In this document: positions 43,774-54,552 of the stretch, piece after piece
Position numbering within the stretch: the stretch's first letter is position 1
How the letters are laid out: every line of letters starts with the position of its first letter
Assembly: GCF_917563885.1 (NCBI RefSeq)
Contig: NZ_CAKJTG010000009.1
Location: 1 to 64,000 of the forward strand
From: Pseudoneobacillus rhizosphaerae
GTDB lineage: Bacteria > Bacillota > Bacilli > Bacillales > Cytobacillaceae
Direction of reading: 5' to 3'
DNA: 64,000 bases
Made by a program: the position numbers and the translations under genes
Notes under the pieces: model-generated
The model's database searches: none
What the model saw: the letters and a program-made list of their open reading frames with translations, nothing else
What the model was told of the DNA's origin: nothing

Positions 43774-44616
43774 TTAGTTGTTATACCAACTGATTCCTAA
43801 AGTATTTTCACCAGCATGTACTCCGATAGTGGCACAAAGGGGACAAGTTAAAAAGTCAATTTCGGGGAAGCTCTGCTCTAAGTCTTTTTTCCATCTTAAC
43901 GCTTCTTCCGGATTTAACCCATATAAAATATAAGCTTCTTTTATTGGAGACTTCGCATTGGAACTTCTTAATAATTCGGTGATTTTCTCTTTCGCTTTCT
44001 TTTCGCTTCTTGTCTTTTCCTTCGTCTCAAGCTTTCCATCTTTTATACAAATGATTGGTTTAACATTTAACATACTACCGAGAAAAAATTGGACTCCATT
44101 CATACGACCACTACGATGTAACTGTTCCAAACTTCCGATTAAAACATAGGTTTCCGTTTTATCGGTTTGCGCCTCCAAGTATTTGATAACGCTTTCAACA
44201 TCACCATCTGCTTGTAGTTCACGTAACCCCATTTTAACTAGGGCAGACAATGGATATGTTAAAATTTTCGAATCAATTGTTACAACCGGTATATCTACTA
44301 ATTGAGCTGCCTGCTGGCTGGAAGAAACAGTTCCACTTAATTTTGAGGATAATAAAACTGAAACAATCATGTCATACTTTTTCGCTAAATCCTCATAAAG
44401 AGTAACGAATTCTCCTACGGCAGGTTGTGACGTTTTTGGAGGATTGGTTAGAGTTTTTAAGCGTAAATAAAGCTCATGTGGTGTTAAGTCAATACCGTCT
44501 AGATATTCTTGGCCGTCTAGAACAATTGTTAATGGAATGACATAGACATCTGGGTGGCTATGAAGTTCCTCGTCTATGAAGGCTGTGCTGTCTGTAACCC
44601 AAGCTATTTTTTTCAA
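43774..44616 (-). CDS. DegV family fatty-acid-binding protein
   Basis: A 280-residue DegV protein: WVTDSTAFIDEELHSHPDVY, PPKTSQPAVGEFVTLYEDLA, VSVLLSSKLSGTVSSSQQAA and HRSGRMNGVQFFLGSMLNVK. A separate paralogue of the gene at 31.8 kb with a similar layout; it likely binds a different fatty acid chain type. Starts at TTG, 7 bp after GGGGG. Transcribed alone. Confidence 0.87.
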   Translation of the reverse strand: MKKIAWVTDSTAFIDEELHSHPDVYVIPLTIVLDGQEYLDGIDLTPHELYLRLKTLTNPPKTSQPAVGEFVTLYEDLAKKYDMIVSVLLSSKLSGTVSSSQQAAQLVDIPVVTIDSKILTYPLSALVKMGLRELQADGDVESVIKYLEAQTDKTETYVLIGSLEQLHRSGRMNGVQFFLGSMLNVKPIICIKDGKLETKEKTRSEKKAKEKITELLRSSNAKSPIKEAYILYGLNPEEALRWKKDLEQSFPEIDFLTCPLCATIGVHAGENTLGISWYNN

Positions 44617-44703
44617 CTAGAAACCCCCTTTTAAGTTAAACAATAGGATAATATTCATTTATTATTTATATAGTTAATATTATGAATTATAGAATAATAT
44701 AAA

Positions 44704-44740
44704 GCAATAAAAACAGACCAAAGGAACTAACCTTTGATCT
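44704..44740 (-). terminator. Terminator of the unknown gene ending at 44749
   Basis: AGATCAAAGG and CCTTTGGTCT form a 10-bp stem (one wobble), then GUUUUUAUU on the minus strand. Confidence 0.8.
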
Positions 44741-44748
44741 GCTTGATT

Positions 44749-45276
44749 TTAGTAAATTTCGTTTTCTAACCAGGTTAATGTTTCGATCATATAGTTACCG
44801 ATAACTAACAAATCATCTATCTGCTCCTCAATGATGATTCGATTAAAATTAATCGTAACTCGATTTTCAATCGCATGACTGTTAGAGAAGGGATTAAAAT
44901 GTACCTGTTGCTGAATAGTCCGTTTTTCACCCCAAATTTGCTTGAATTGATCATGAATCTTATTAAAATAGATTGGTTCATTTGGGTGATAGACGACAAA
45001 TTCTAGTTCAACCAAGCTGCCGATTCTATTTGGTACCGACTTTAAATTTAAGAGCTCCGCAGCTAAATTTTCAAGATCTGCCTTTAAACATAAAGTAGCA
45101 AGATATTCCTTGCGAGTGTCCCTTAATTGAAATTGAATCGTATATTCTCGTGAAAGCTTCGAAAGATTAACGATATCATTTCGATCAATAATACTTATCT
45201 TACCTTCTAAATCCATATCATAAAAATAGCCATCAATGACTACTTTCATGTTATCATAGGCGGTCGGATCAAACAA
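44749..45276 (-). CDS. Conserved protein of unknown function
   Basis: A 175-residue protein, not recognised. It is rich in beta-strand-like alternations (YTIQFQLRDTRKEYLATLCL, NRVTINFNRIIIEEQIDDLL) with no signal peptide, membrane segment or catalytic motif. The TTG start has AAGGAAG 7 bp upstream; a GTG three codons earlier abuts that site. It is transcribed alone between fhs and a degV-family gene and has a good terminator, so it is a real gene. Confidence 0.7.
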   Translation of the reverse strand: MFDPTAYDNMKVVIDGYFYDMDLEGKISIIDRNDIVNLSKLSREYTIQFQLRDTRKEYLATLCLKADLENLAAELLNLKSVPNRIGSLVELEFVVYHPNEPIYFNKIHDQFKQIWGEKRTIQQQVHFNPFSNSHAIENRVTINFNRIIIEEQIDDLLVIGNYMIETLTWLENEIY

Positions 45277-45326
45277 ACTGTTCACTTCCTTACTATTAAG
45301 CTACATTCAAAATGTAAATCAATAGT

Positions 45327-47012
45327 CTAGAAAAGTCCAACAGCATTTCCTTTTTCATCAACATTCATGTTCAAAGCAGCTGGCTTTTTCGGAAGTCCTG
45401 GCATCGTCATGACATCCCCAGTTAATGCAACAATAAACCCTGCACCAATAGATGGCTTAAACTCACGAATGGTAATAGTAAAATCCGTTGGTCTTCCTAA
45501 CTTACTTGGATCATCTGAAAGAGAATATTGAGTTTTAGCCATACATACAGGTAAATGAGACCAACCATAGCTATCAAAATCTTTTAACTGCTTTTTAGCC
45601 TTTGATGAAAATTCAACATCTTTACCACCATAAACCTTTTGAACAATAGTTCTTACTTTATCTGCTATCGAATCGGACAAATCATATAATGGTGCAAATT
45701 TATTATCTTGATTCTCAATGGCTTCTATAACCTTCTCAGCAAGTGGAATTCCGCCTTCTCCGCCTTTTTCCCATACTTCTGTTAGAGCTACAGATATATT
45801 TTGTTCCGAACACCAATCTAGAAGTGCCTTCACTTCTGCATCGGAATCGGTAACAAATTTGTTAATTGCCACAACAGCTGGTAAACCAAAGCTTTGAACT
45901 GTTTCAATGTGCTTTTTAAGATTAGTGAAACCAGCCATTAAAGCTTGAACATTCTCATTTACAAGCTCGGTTTTCAGCATTCCGCCATGCATTTTAAGAG
46001 CACGAATGGTTGCAACGATGACAACCGCTTCTGGTTTGAATCCTGCACTTCTTGTTTTAATATGTAAGAATTTTTCAGCTCCTAAATCAGCTCCAAATCC
46101 TGCCTCTGTTACAACATAATCGGCTAGTTTTGAGGCAGTTAAGGTAGCAATTGCACTATTGCACCCATGAGCGATATTGGCAAATGGACCACCATGAATT
46201 AGAGCAGGTGTACCTTCAATTGTTTGAACAAGATTTGGTTTTACTGCATCCTTTAAAAGTAAAGTAAGAGCACCTTCCACCTTTAAATCCCCAACTGTAA
46301 CGGGTTGCTTTTGATAGTTATAAGCAACAACCATTCTCGCTAATCTATTTTTTAAGTCTTGTAAGTCTGTCGATAAACATAAAACTGCCATGATTTCCGA
46401 TGCTACGGTAATATCAAAGCCATCTTCACGTGGAACACCTTGTGCAGGACCACCTAAGCCAATGATTACCTTCCTAAGTGCACGGTCATTTAAGTCTAAA
46501 GCACGTTTCCATACAATTCGGCGTTGATCAATTTGCAATTCATTTCCTTGTTGTAAATGGTTGTCAATAAAAGCTGCAAGCGCGTTATTTGCTGTGGTAA
46601 TGGCATGAAGATCCCCCGTAAAATGAAGGTTTATATCTTCCATAGGAAGAACTTGTGCGTATCCTCCTCCAGTTGCCCCGCCTTTTATTCCCATTGTCGG
46701 GCCTAAAGATGGTTCTCTCATCGCAATCATTGCTTTTTTCCCGATTCGGTTAAAAGCATCACCTAATCCAACAGTTACAGTAGATTTTCCTTCACCAGCT
46801 GCAGTTGGATTAATGGCCGTAACAAGAATTACTTTACCACTTTGTTTTGTTGCAATTTTCTTAAGTGCGTCTGAAGAAAGTTTCGCCTTGTATTTACCAT
46901 AAAGTTCAAGATCGTCCTCGCTTAAGCCAAGTTTGGAAGCGATTTCAAAAATAGGTTTCATTGTCGATTCCTGAGCGATTTCAATATCCGATTTATACTT
47001 TGTTTTCTCCAT
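45327..47012 (-). CDS. fhs: Formate-tetrahydrofolate ligase
   Basis: A 561-residue enzyme making 10-formyl-tetrahydrofolate from formate, ATP and tetrahydrofolate. Seen: the P-loop-like [40 protein letters not shown], the family block [20 protein letters not shown], and the C-terminal [19 protein letters not shown]. The ATG used follows GGGG by 5-6 bp and gives the typical [15 protein letters not shown]-terminus; a longer frame adds 27 residues with no site. It supplies one-carbon units for purines alongside the thyA-dfrA folate cycle. Confidence 0.95.
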   Translation of the reverse strand: MEKTKYKSDIEIAQESTMKPIFEIASKLGLSEDDLELYGKYKAKLSSDALKKIATKQSGKVILVTAINPTAAGEGKSTVTVGLGDAFNRIGKKAMIAMREPSLGPTMGIKGGATGGGYAQVLPMEDINLHFTGDLHAITTANNALAAFIDNHLQQGNELQIDQRRIVWKRALDLNDRALRKVIIGLGGPAQGVPREDGFDITVASEIMAVLCLSTDLQDLKNRLARMVVAYNYQKQPVTVGDLKVEGALTLLLKDAVKPNLVQTIEGTPALIHGGPFANIAHGCNSAIATLTASKLADYVVTEAGFGADLGAEKFLHIKTRSAGFKPEAVVIVATIRALKMHGGMLKTELVNENVQALMAGFTNLKKHIETVQSFGLPAVVAINKFVTDSDAEVKALLDWCSEQNISVALTEVWEKGGEGGIPLAEKVIEAIENQDNKFAPLYDLSDSIADKVRTIVQKVYGGKDVEFSSKAKKQLKDFDSYGWSHLPVCMAKTQYSLSDDPSKLGRPTDFTITIREFKPSIGAGFIVALTGDVMTMPGLPKKPAALNMNVDEKGNAVGLF

Positions 47013-47182
47013 TTTATCCCCTACCATTCTTCTATTTAGTACAACCGTTTCTATTGTATCATCTTTCACAATCGGTTTGGGAGTAATTTTCACCCTATTT
47101 ATGAATTCCTAATGTATTGTTTCGAATTATCGAATATAATTGAAAAAATTGAACATTTAGTTTTTGAAAAGGAGGAGATAAT

Positions 47183-48091
47183 ATGCCCATTAACATCCCT
47201 AAGTTACTCCCTGCCCGTACGATTCTCGAATCAGAAAATATATTTATCATGGACGTAGAACGTGCAAATAGCCAAGATATTCGACCATTAAATATTATTA
47301 TTCTAAATTTAATGCCTGAAAAAGAAAAGACTGAGGTGCAACTATTAAGACTATTAGGAAATACGCCTCTCCAAGTTAATGTTACTTTTTTAAGAACTAG
47401 TTCTTATATTTCTAAAAATACAAGCTCTACTCATCTAGAATTATTCTATCAACAATTTTCTGACATAAAATCAAAGAGGTTTGATGGATTAATTATCACA
47501 GGTGCTCCTATAGAACATCTCCACTTCAATGAGGTTGAATATTGGCAAGAATTAATCGAAATTATGGAGTGGTCGAAAGATAATGTCACATCCACCTTAC
47601 ATATCTGTTGGGGTGCCCAAGCAGCTCTTTACTATCATTTTGATATAAATAAATATGAGCTTTCCAAAAAAAGTTCGGGGGTATATTCTCATAATGTGCA
47701 TGAGTGGACTGAGCCCATTTTGCGTGGTTTTGATGATACTTTTTATGCACCAGTTTCCCGCTATACAGACGTTCCAGTTGAAAAAATTTCAAACCATCCG
47801 AATCTGAAACTACTAGCTTCCTCTGAAGAGGCTGGACCACTATTAATTACTTCAACGAATGGAAAAATGCTGATGATTACTGGCCATTTAGAATATGAAA
47901 CGAATACTCTTGCCCAAGAATATGAAAGGGACCTAGCTAAAGGCATTGATGTTCATGTACCATTAAACTATTATCCTAATAATGATCCACAACTTAAGCC
48001 AAATAATCGTTGGCGTTCACATGCCCATTTATTATTTTCCAATTGGTTAAATTACTATGTCTATCAACAAACTCCATTTGAGTGGGACTAA
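47183..48091 (+). CDS. metA: Homoserine O-acetyltransferase (MetA fold)
   Basis: A 302-residue MetA-family acyltransferase at the start of methionine synthesis. Catalytic residues are Cys142 ([10 protein letters not shown]), His235 and Glu237 (ITGHLEYE). Residue 111 is Glu (GAPIEHLHF); Glu here selects acetyl-CoA, as shown for the B. cereus enzyme, whereas Gly gives succinyl-CoA specificity. GGAGGAG precedes the ATG. No SAM riboswitch or T-box was seen in the 90-bp gap upstream. Confidence 0.93.
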   Translation: MPINIPKLLPARTILESENIFIMDVERANSQDIRPLNIIILNLMPEKEKTEVQLLRLLGNTPLQVNVTFLRTSSYISKNTSSTHLELFYQQFSDIKSKRFDGLIITGAPIEHLHFNEVEYWQELIEIMEWSKDNVTSTLHICWGAQAALYYHFDINKYELSKKSSGVYSHNVHEWTEPILRGFDDTFYAPVSRYTDVPVEKISNHPNLKLLASSEEAGPLLITSTNGKMLMITGHLEYETNTLAQEYERDLAKGIDVHVPLNYYPNNDPQLKPNNRWRSHAHLLFSNWLNYYVYQQTPFEWD

Positions 48092-48208
48092 AGGATACGT
48101 AACAGTTGTTAATACTTCGTTAAATTTGATAGGAATGGCATATTTTCAAACATAAAAATAGATGCACCAGAGAGAAAGAAGCCTTGTCCTTAATTAAGTA
48201 ACCAGCGA

Positions 48209-48404
48209 AAGTAAAATAAACGGAGTTTTTCCGGTTATAATCAGAATGGAGCACGTTTCGGGCTAAATAAGCGAAGTTTTTCCGCTTATGCCAAGCAAAA
48301 TCCTCTGTTTTCATGTTTTTACTGCATATAGGTGGAATATCTCCGTCTATTTAGGCCATTTTCAATGCTTTTGATTAAATAAGCGGAAATTTTCCGTCTA
48401 TTTA
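48209..48404. repeat. Cluster of four palindromic AAATAAGCGGA-type repeats
   Basis: Imperfect inverted repeats of the form AAATAAGCGGAG-TTTTTCC-GCTTAT occur at about 48214-48238, 48265-48289, 48331-48353 (degraded) and 48377-48403. Each can fold into a hairpin. They look like copies of one dispersed intergenic repeat. The remainder of the 517-bp gap to 48608 holds only the terminator at its right side. Confidence 0.65.
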
Positions 48405-48495
48405 TCAGAAGGGTGTTGATCTGATTGCCTTTCTTAAACTGATAGCGTAATTCCAAATATTACGATTTTTAAATACCACGGATAATAAGAAACAC

Positions 48496-48533
48496 AAAAG
48501 CATGATGATTAAATTGCTAATCACCATGCTTTT
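48496..48533. terminator. Bidirectional terminator
   Basis: AAAAGCATG.TGATTA and TAATCA.CATGCTTTT form a ~16-bp stem with one mismatch, between convergent metA and a methyltransferase gene. Confidence 0.75.
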
Positions 48534-48608
48534 TACTCCATTATTTATACTGGTTTTTATCATTTTGCACTCCAAAAGACAACCATTTATGATTTAATGG
48601 GGGCATCT

Positions 48609-49298
48609 TTATTCGTCAAACGTTCGTTTTAACATGAACACCCACATAAAGGATAGCGCTTGCTTAAGATCAGTTGAAAGGTTATGTAAATTAATTGCAT
48701 CTGCCCCTCGTTTATAAACGGGTAATTCATCAAGTTTTTCCCAGCCGTTTTCCTTCGCAAGCTGCTCGAATTCCCAAGGCATCATCGTATTGCAAATTAC
48801 TTCTTCACTATATAATCTACGATAGCTATTTGTTCTTGGCATGGCTGTTGGCCCTAATATTCCAACGCAAGCATAACCATCCGGTTTAACAATACGTTTC
48901 ATTTCGTTCAATACTTCAAGAGGGCTTTCAGTCCACTCTAGAGAATTAATGGCCATCACAGCATCAAAAGTCGATTTTTCGATATTAAGTTTAGAAATAT
49001 CCCCTTTTTCAAATTGAAGATTTTCAGAGTCCCGTTGTGATTTAGCCTTCTCTATCATTTCTTCTGAAAGATCAATCCCTAAAACATGATATCCTGATTG
49101 TGCTAATTTATAGGAACCATAACCATCCCCACAGCCTAGATCACAAACTGATTTAGCTGTCGTCACATGTTTCAGAAAGAAAGGAATAATTCCTTTACGA
49201 CTTCCTACTTCCCACATTTCTTTACTGTTTTTATTCCAAAACTTTGACCTGTCATTCCATTGCTTTTCTGCTTCATTTACCCAATTAAAAGTAGACAT
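48609..49298 (-). CDS. Class I SAM-dependent methyltransferase
   Basis: A 229-residue small-molecule-type methyltransferase. Seen: the SAM motif I VCDLGCGDGYGSYKLAQSG, GIDLSEEMIEKAKSQ, FEKGDISKLNIEKSTFDAVM and EMKRIVKPDGYACVGILG. Substrate unknown. AGGAG lies 8 bp before the chosen ATG; the frame extends 20 residues further without a site. It is divergent from a short DUF3892 gene. Confidence 0.82.
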   Translation of the reverse strand: MSTFNWVNEAEKQWNDRSKFWNKNSKEMWEVGSRKGIIPFFLKHVTTAKSVCDLGCGDGYGSYKLAQSGYHVLGIDLSEEMIEKAKSQRDSENLQFEKGDISKLNIEKSTFDAVMAINSLEWTESPLEVLNEMKRIVKPDGYACVGILGPTAMPRTNSYRRLYSEEVICNTMMPWEFEQLAKENGWEKLDELPVYKRGADAINLHNLSTDLKQALSFMWVFMLKRTFDE

Positions 49299-49391
49299 GT
49301 AACATTCTCCTTCCATAAAAAATTGCCTAAATTGATTATATATCGTGGAAAAAGGCAAAAACTATATAAAAAAGAAGAAAGTGAGTTTTCT

Positions 49392-49604
49392 ATGGAAAAT
49401 ATAGTTGCCTTACATCGTAACCACTTTGGAGATATTATTAGCTTTCAAACCTCAGCAGGTAGAATTATTTCCTATCGAAAAGCTATTCATGATGTTGAAA
49501 ACGGATTAATTGATGGGGTGGAATTAGATACAGATGTAAATGGTGAAATGTACTTATCCCCTACATCAGAAGTGTCTTTTGACGAATTCCCCCCTATTTA
49601 CTAA
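49392..49604 (+). CDS. Small DUF3892-like protein
   Basis: A 70-residue protein: ENIVALHRNHFGDIISFQTS then AGRIISYRKAIHDVENGLID and MYLSPTSEVSFDEFPPIY, resembling the DUF3892 group common in Bacillaceae. No function known. The ATG has AAGAAAGTGAG upstream. A strong terminator follows. The frame upstream of the ATG is antisense to the methyltransferase gene start and is not counted. Confidence 0.7.
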   Translation: MENIVALHRNHFGDIISFQTSAGRIISYRKAIHDVENGLIDGVELDTDVNGEMYLSPTSEVSFDEFPPIY

Positions 49605-49608
49605 AGAA

Positions 49609-49637
49609 GGATCTGACTTATTGTCAGATCCCTTTTT
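49609..49637. terminator. Terminator between the DUF3892 gene and mntR
   Basis: Perfect 9-bp stem GGATCTGAC/GTCAGATCC with a TTATT loop and six T; it serves the plus-strand gene and probably mntR as well. Confidence 0.85.
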
Positions 49638-50056
49638 TATTCTTCAGTATTCTTTTGAATTTGACGTAAAACTTCTACTCGATTGGAATCTTCCTCGAAA
49701 AATTGAATTAAATCGCCTATTCGGTCAATGGCATCCCAGCTTAAATGATGTTCTATACCTTCTACATCATTATAAATATTTTCTTGCTTTACACCGATAA
49801 TCTGCATGAATTGTTCTAATAAATCATGACGAAAAACTAATCTTTTTCCTATTTTTTTGCCTTTAGGTGTTAAAACTAACCCTCGGTATTTTTCATAAAC
49901 CAGATATTCATCCTTGTCTAACTTCTGGACCATCTTCGTTACAGAGGAGGGATGTACGGATAGTGCTTCAGCTATATCTGACACACGAGCATACCCTTTT
50001 TCTTCAATCAATATATAGATTTGTTCAATATAATCTTCCATACTAGGTGTTGGCAT
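49637..50056 (-). CDS. mntR: Manganese-responsive transcription regulator MntR
   Basis: A 139-residue DtxR/MntR-family repressor: the N-terminal winged helix [40 protein letters not shown], and the metal/dimer part [20 protein letters not shown] with His, Glu and Asp ligands. It represses manganese uptake genes when manganese is high. GGGGG lies 7 bp before the ATG. The frame extends upstream into topB on the same strand but that extension is not protein-like. Confidence 0.92.
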   Translation of the reverse strand: MPTPSMEDYIEQIYILIEEKGYARVSDIAEALSVHPSSVTKMVQKLDKDEYLVYEKYRGLVLTPKGKKIGKRLVFRHDLLEQFMQIIGVKQENIYNDVEGIEHHLSWDAIDRIGDLIQFFEEDSNRVEVLRQIQKNTEE

Positions 50057-50147
50057 TAACGGACCCCCTGTACACTCAATCAGAATAAATTTTACTATAG
50101 TTGGAAAGGTGAGACAAGGAAATTGGTCTCTCACGTTTATAATTTGA

Positions 50148-52316
50148 TTACGTTTGCGGTACTTGTGGGCTGAATGCAAACAGTATCCGTTGCTGCCCAC
50201 TATCCCAAGATAACATGGCATTAAAGGTTTTATCCTTCCCTTTAAAGCCTTCAATCATTTCTGTCATCCCCGTATTGAGTAATGACTTTACATGCTTTTG
50301 AGTGATTGTTTTATCAAGAATTTTTTTGGAAATCGTAAAGGAACAATTTTTCGCCTTATAATTTGTACAGCCATAAAAGCTTCCTTTATCCACTACTGAA
50401 CCATCACATTTTTTACAATTACCGAGTTTGGTTGAACCTTTACTGCCTTTGAACTTTCTTGGTTCAAATTCATTTTGTATATCAGTCGTGAACTCCCAGG
50501 ATAGAGAATCTTGCTGGGAATTATCTATTAAATGCAGCACCATTTTCTTCGTTTGTTCCATAAATTGCGATGGGGATGCGGCTCCTTCCGAAATGTCACG
50601 AAGTCTTTGTTCCCACTTAGCAGTCATCTCTGGTGAAGCTAAAATTTGATTACCAACAGCTGTTATCAGAATCTTCGCTTTAGCGGTTGCGTATACTAGA
50701 TTTTTTTGAACTTGGATATAGTTTCGGTCCTTCAACATCGTAATAATTCCTGCGCGAGTGGCTTCAGTACCCAATCCTTCAGTCTTTGTTAACACCTTTT
50801 CCAGTTCTTTATCTTCTAAGTGCTTACCCGCGGTTTTCATCACACTAATTAATTGGCCTTCAGTGTACCGTTTTGGAGGTTGTGTTTTGCTTTCCTTTAC
50901 TTTAACTTTATCGACACGGCCCTCTTCTCCGATTTGAAGATGTGGAAGTACTGTCTCTTTTTCTGAATCCTTCGAAACTATAACCTTTTTCCAACCTTCT
51001 TGTAGCTGAACTTTTCCTTTTGAAATAAAAGTGGCTCTTCCATCAACTAATGTTGTAACAGTAGTATATTCAGATATTGATTTATCATAATGTGCAGCTA
51101 TTAAGCTCCGGACAATTAAATCATATAACTGTTTTTCTTCCGTTTGAAGTTTAGCTATATTCGGAATTTGTTCAGTCGGAATGATGGCATAGTGATCTGT
51201 AACTTTTTTCTCATTTACATAACGACTATTACCTTGTATGGATTGAATCGGAAGTGGAAAGTATTCCGCATAGTCTTCTAGTCTGCTAAATTTTTGTAAA
51301 ATAGACGGGAATGTTTTGGCTTCCTCAGGTGTCACAAATCTAGAATCGGAACGAGGATAGGAGATATTTCCCTTTTGGTATAGTTTTTGAAGGGTATCTA
51401 GAGTATTTTTCGGTGACATTTTAAAACGTTTATTTGCCTCCGTTTGAAGTGCTGAGAGATTATATAAATAAGGTGGCAAATACTCCTTTTTTTCAGCTTG
51501 AACATCAGAAATAACGGAATTTTTCTTTTCACAAAAGGCTGCAATTTTTTCAGCCATTTCTTTTGATTCGATTCTCGAATTACCGTCTTTTTCCCATTTT
51601 CCTACGTACTTATTTTTCCCTGCAATAAAATTCGCTTCTACTTCCCAAAATGGATCAGATACGAATTGTTCTATTTCTAGTTCCCGTTTTACAATTAATG
51701 CAAGTGTAGGAGTTTGAACTCTTCCGACACTAAACACATCTGAAAAGCCTTTTTGTTGTAAAAGCAAGCTATAAAGACGCGAAGCATTCATACCAACAAG
51801 CCAATCTGAACATGCCCTAGTATATGCTTCAAAATAAAGATTTCTAGTTTCTTGTTCTGTTAATAGATTTGTAAAACCTTCTTTAATGGAATTGGCTGTT
51901 AGGGAAGAAATCCAAAGTCTTTTCATTGGTTTTTGTGATTTAGTTAGTCTAAGGATATTTCGGACAATCAATTCTCCTTCCCTCCCAGCATCACCTGCAT
52001 GGATGATTTCTGTTACGGAAGGATGATGGACAAGTTTATTAATGACATCAAATTGCTTCTGCTTATTTTTTACTACTTCATACTGATATTGTTCAGGAGA
52101 TATTGGCAATGTTTGTAATGACCATTTTTTATAGGATTCATTATATTTCTCTGGTGCTGCCAATTCACATAAATGGCCAATAGCCCAAGTTACAAAGGCA
52201 CCGTTTGGGAAAATCTCATTGGGTGAAATTTCAATATAACCAGTTTGCTTTTTTGATTTAAACACGGATGCAAGTGTGGAACCTTGATCAGGTTTTTCCG
52301 CTATTATTAATTTCAA
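50148..52316 (-). CDS. topB: DNA topoisomerase III
   Basis: A ~722-residue type IA topoisomerase. Seen: the Toprim domain start [52 protein letters not shown], the catalytic-tyrosine motif [10 protein letters not shown] and a C-terminal zinc ribbon [20 protein letters not shown]. It relaxes and decatenates DNA via a transient 5' link to tyrosine. The TTG start (6 bp after AAGGCG) gives the usual MKLIIAEKP; an ATG five codons earlier, preceded by a weaker AAAGAA site, is also possible. Confidence 0.9.
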   Translation of the reverse strand: MKLIIAEKPDQGSTLASVFKSKKQTGYIEISPNEIFPNGAFVTWAIGHLCELAAPEKYNESYKKWSLQTLPISPEQYQYEVVKNKQKQFDVINKLVHHPSVTEIIHAGDAGREGELIVRNILRLTKSQKPMKRLWISSLTANSIKEGFTNLLTEQETRNLYFEAYTRACSDWLVGMNASRLYSLLLQQKGFSDVFSVGRVQTPTLALIVKRELEIEQFVSDPFWEVEANFIAGKNKYVGKWEKDGNSRIESKEMAEKIAAFCEKKNSVISDVQAEKKEYLPPYLYNLSALQTEANKRFKMSPKNTLDTLQKLYQKGNISYPRSDSRFVTPEEAKTFPSILQKFSRLEDYAEYFPLPIQSIQGNSRYVNEKKVTDHYAIIPTEQIPNIAKLQTEEKQLYDLIVRSLIAAHYDKSISEYTTVTTLVDGRATFISKGKVQLQEGWKKVIVSKDSEKETVLPHLQIGEEGRVDKVKVKESKTQPPKRYTEGQLISVMKTAGKHLEDKELEKVLTKTEGLGTEATRAGIITMLKDRNYIQVQKNLVYATAKAKILITAVGNQILASPEMTAKWEQRLRDISEGAASPSQFMEQTKKMVLHLIDNSQQDSLSWEFTTDIQNEFEPRKFKGSKGSTKLGNCKKCDGSVVDKGSFYGCTNYKAKNCSFTISKKILDKTITQKHVKSLLNTGMTEMIEGFKGKDKTFNAMLSWDSGQQRILFAFSPQVPQT

Positions 52317-52383
52317 ATGAATCGCCTTCATTTCTTTTAGGATTCATCTTCATTTTAGGCTTGTCTTGCTCGTTCGTAAAGAA

Positions 52384-52415
52384 GAAAAAACTCCTTTGTA
52401 TAAAATAAGGAGTTT
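52384..52415 (-). terminator. Terminator of the histidine operon
   Basis: AAACTCCTT and AAGGAGTTT form a stem with a 10-nt loop followed by six U on the minus strand. Confidence 0.85.
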
Positions 52416-53064
52416 AGTTCGGGTCTATTTTGCCATCTTTTCTTTTATTTAAAACCTTTAGCACATCACTAAAAGGAAGTTTTTGTTCTTGTAACAAAAC
52501 AAGTAGATGATAAATTAAATCGGCCGCTTCCCATTTTAATTCCTCTTTATCGCGGTTCTTTGCAGCAATAATTACCTCAGAGGCTTCTTCCCCCACTTTT
52601 TTTAATATTTTGTCTACACCTTTTTCGAATAAGTAGGTTGTATAGGCTCCATCAGGTCTTTCAGTTTCACGTTTTTTAATAATCTGTTCAAGTTCCGATA
52701 GAATTTGAAAATCTTTCAAGTTGTTTTGGAGGGTTTCTAGATTTCTATCAAAAAAGCTTTCGTTAAAGCAACTAATGGTCCCGTTATGACATGCAGGACC
52801 GGCTGTTTCTACTAAGATTACTAATGCATCCTGATCACAATCGAATTTAATATCATGAATAGTCTGTGTATTTCCACTTGTAGCCCCTTTATGCCAAAGC
52901 TCCTTTCTAGATCGACTGTAAAACCAAGTTTCTTTTGTTTCGATAGACTTTTTTATCGAATCTATATTCATATAAGCTAATGTGAGTACTTCTTTTGAAA
53001 AGGCATCTTGGACAATTGCTGGAATTAGACCTTTTTCATCAAATTTTAGACTTTCTATATTCAT
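52414..53064 (-). CDS. hisI: Phosphoribosyl-AMP cyclohydrolase / phosphoribosyl-ATP pyrophosphatase
   Basis: A 216-residue bifunctional enzyme. HisI part (about 1-115): [54 protein letters not shown] with the zinc cysteines. HisE part (about 120-216): [20 protein letters not shown] and [16 protein letters not shown]. It catalyses steps 2 and 3 of histidine synthesis. The last gene of the operon; its ATG overlaps hisF by 4 bp. Confidence 0.95.
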   Translation of the reverse strand: MNIESLKFDEKGLIPAIVQDAFSKEVLTLAYMNIDSIKKSIETKETWFYSRSRKELWHKGATSGNTQTIHDIKFDCDQDALVILVETAGPACHNGTISCFNESFFDRNLETLQNNLKDFQILSELEQIIKKRETERPDGAYTTYLFEKGVDKILKKVGEEASEVIIAAKNRDKEELKWEAADLIYHLLVLLQEQKLPFSDVLKVLNKRKDGKIDPN

Positions 53065-53819
53065 CTGACCTCCACCCCTACCTTTCTTAAAAACGATTTT
53101 ACTTCTTCAACTGAGGTTTCTTTATAGTGAAAAATGGAAGCTGCTAAAGCTGCATCTGCTTTTCCAACTTCAAAGATACTTTGGAAATGTTCAACATTTC
53201 CTGCTCCGCCTGATGCTATGACAGGTACCGACACCGCTTCACTTACGGCCCTAGTTAACTCTTCATCAAAGCCTTCCTTTTCACCGTCTCGATCCATACT
53301 TGTTAATAAAATTTCACCAGCTCCAAGATTCACTGCTTCCATAGCCCAATCTACAACTTTCCAATTTGTTGGATTTCGACCGCCGTGTGTATAAACTCGC
53401 CAAGAGCCCATTTCTGCATCATATTTTGCATCAATCGCTACCACAATACATTGAGAACCAAAAAAGCTTGCCCCTTCAGTGATCAAGTCTGGATTACTTA
53501 CTGCTGCAGTATTCAGAGAAACTTTATCTGCCCCAGCTCTTAGTAATCTCTTCATATCTTCTAAAGTGTTAATACCCCCACCGACCGTAAAAGGAATCGC
53601 TAGCTCCGAAGCTACCGCCATTATTACATCTACCATCGTTTTTCGACCTTCATGTGAAGCCGAAATATCTAGAAATACAAGCTCATCTGCCCCTTGTTCA
53701 TCATAAAACTTTGCCAACTCAACAGGGTCACCTGCATCTCGTAGCTCTAGAAATTGTATTCCTTTAACGACACGACCTTCTTTTACATCCAGGCAAGGAA
53801 TGATCCGTTTGGTAAGCAT
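53061..53819 (-). CDS. hisF: Imidazole glycerol phosphate synthase, cyclase subunit
   Basis: A 252-residue (beta/alpha)8 barrel: [19 protein letters not shown] with catalytic Asp, [40 protein letters not shown] and [20 protein letters not shown] with the second catalytic Asp. With HisH it makes imidazole glycerol phosphate and AICAR. Starts 1 bp after hisA ends. Confidence 0.96.
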   Translation of the reverse strand: MLTKRIIPCLDVKEGRVVKGIQFLELRDAGDPVELAKFYDEQGADELVFLDISASHEGRKTMVDVIMAVASELAIPFTVGGGINTLEDMKRLLRAGADKVSLNTAAVSNPDLITEGASFFGSQCIVVAIDAKYDAEMGSWRVYTHGGRNPTNWKVVDWAMEAVNLGAGEILLTSMDRDGEKEGFDEELTRAVSEAVSVPVIASGGAGNVEHFQSIFEVGKADAALAASIFHYKETSVEEVKSFLRKVGVEVR

Positions 53820-53820
53820 A

Positions 53821-54552
53821 CTAACTTTTCACCTCTTTCAAGGCTTCTTCTAAAGTGAATTTCCTTTCATATAGGGCTTTACCAACAATCACTCCGGTTA
53901 CTCCCTGATCACTTAAAGCCTTTAAGGCAAATAAGTCTGCTAAATGACTAACACCGCCAGATGCAATAACCTGTTTCCCGGTTTCCTTTGCCATTTCTGC
54001 TAACGCTTCTAAATTGGGACCTGATAGCATTCCATCTTTTGCAATATCCGTAAAAATAAGCGAGTCTACTCCTGCGTAAGCAAATCTTTTTCCTAAATCT
54101 ACAGCTTTTACTTCAGATGTATTCAGCCAACCGTGTGTCGCAACATACCCATCTTTTGCATCAATTCCTACTGCTATGTGTTTTCCATATTTTTTTATCA
54201 TCTCTATGGCAAAACTTGGTTTCTCCACCGCCATACTTCCGATAATGACACGTTTAATACCATGCTCTAAGTAGTGAATAACGTCCGATTCACTGCGAAT
54301 GCCTCCACCTATTTGAACGTTAATATCCAGTTCCTTGGCAACCTGAATAACAAATGAATCGTTTATTCTTTTCCCACCCTTAGCCCCATCTAAATCAACC
54401 ATATGAATCCATTTAGCTCCTGATTCGGCAAACTGTTTGGCCATATCAAATGGTGAATCACTATATACCGTTTCTTTATCGTAATCACCTTGTAGAAGAC
54501 GGACGCATTTACCGTTTCTCATATCTATCGCGGGATATATAGAAAAATTCAA
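53821..54552 (-). CDS. hisA: Phosphoribosylformimino-AICAR ribotide isomerase
   Basis: A 243-residue barrel: [56 protein letters not shown] and [18 protein letters not shown] with two catalytic Asp residues. It isomerises ProFAR to PRFAR. Starts at TTG, overlapping the hisH stop by 4 bp, with AAGGA about 10 bp upstream. Confidence 0.95.
   Translation of the reverse strand: MNFSIYPAIDMRNGKCVRLLQGDYDKETVYSDSPFDMAKQFAESGAKWIHMVDLDGAKGGKRINDSFVIQVAKELDINVQIGGGIRSESDVIHYLEHGIKRVIIGSMAVEKPSFAIEMIKKYGKHIAVGIDAKDGYVATHGWLNTSEVKAVDLGKRFAYAGVDSLIFTDIAKDGMLSGPNLEALAEMAKETGKQVIASGGVSHLADLFALKALSDQGVTGVIVGKALYERKFTLEEALKEVKS

Noticed and set aside
47094..47182. SAM riboswitch or T-box for metA
   Set aside because: The 90-bp gap is too short and shows no leader hairpins or T-box sequence.
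48120..48314. 64-codon minus-strand frame between metA and the methyltransferase
   Set aside because: It runs through the palindromic repeats, has no ribosome site, and its translation is mostly that of the repeat units.
50057..50254. 66-codon upstream extension of mntR
   Set aside because: It overlaps the end of topB, is unlike any MntR N-terminus, and the ATG at 50056 has its own ribosome site and gives the family length.
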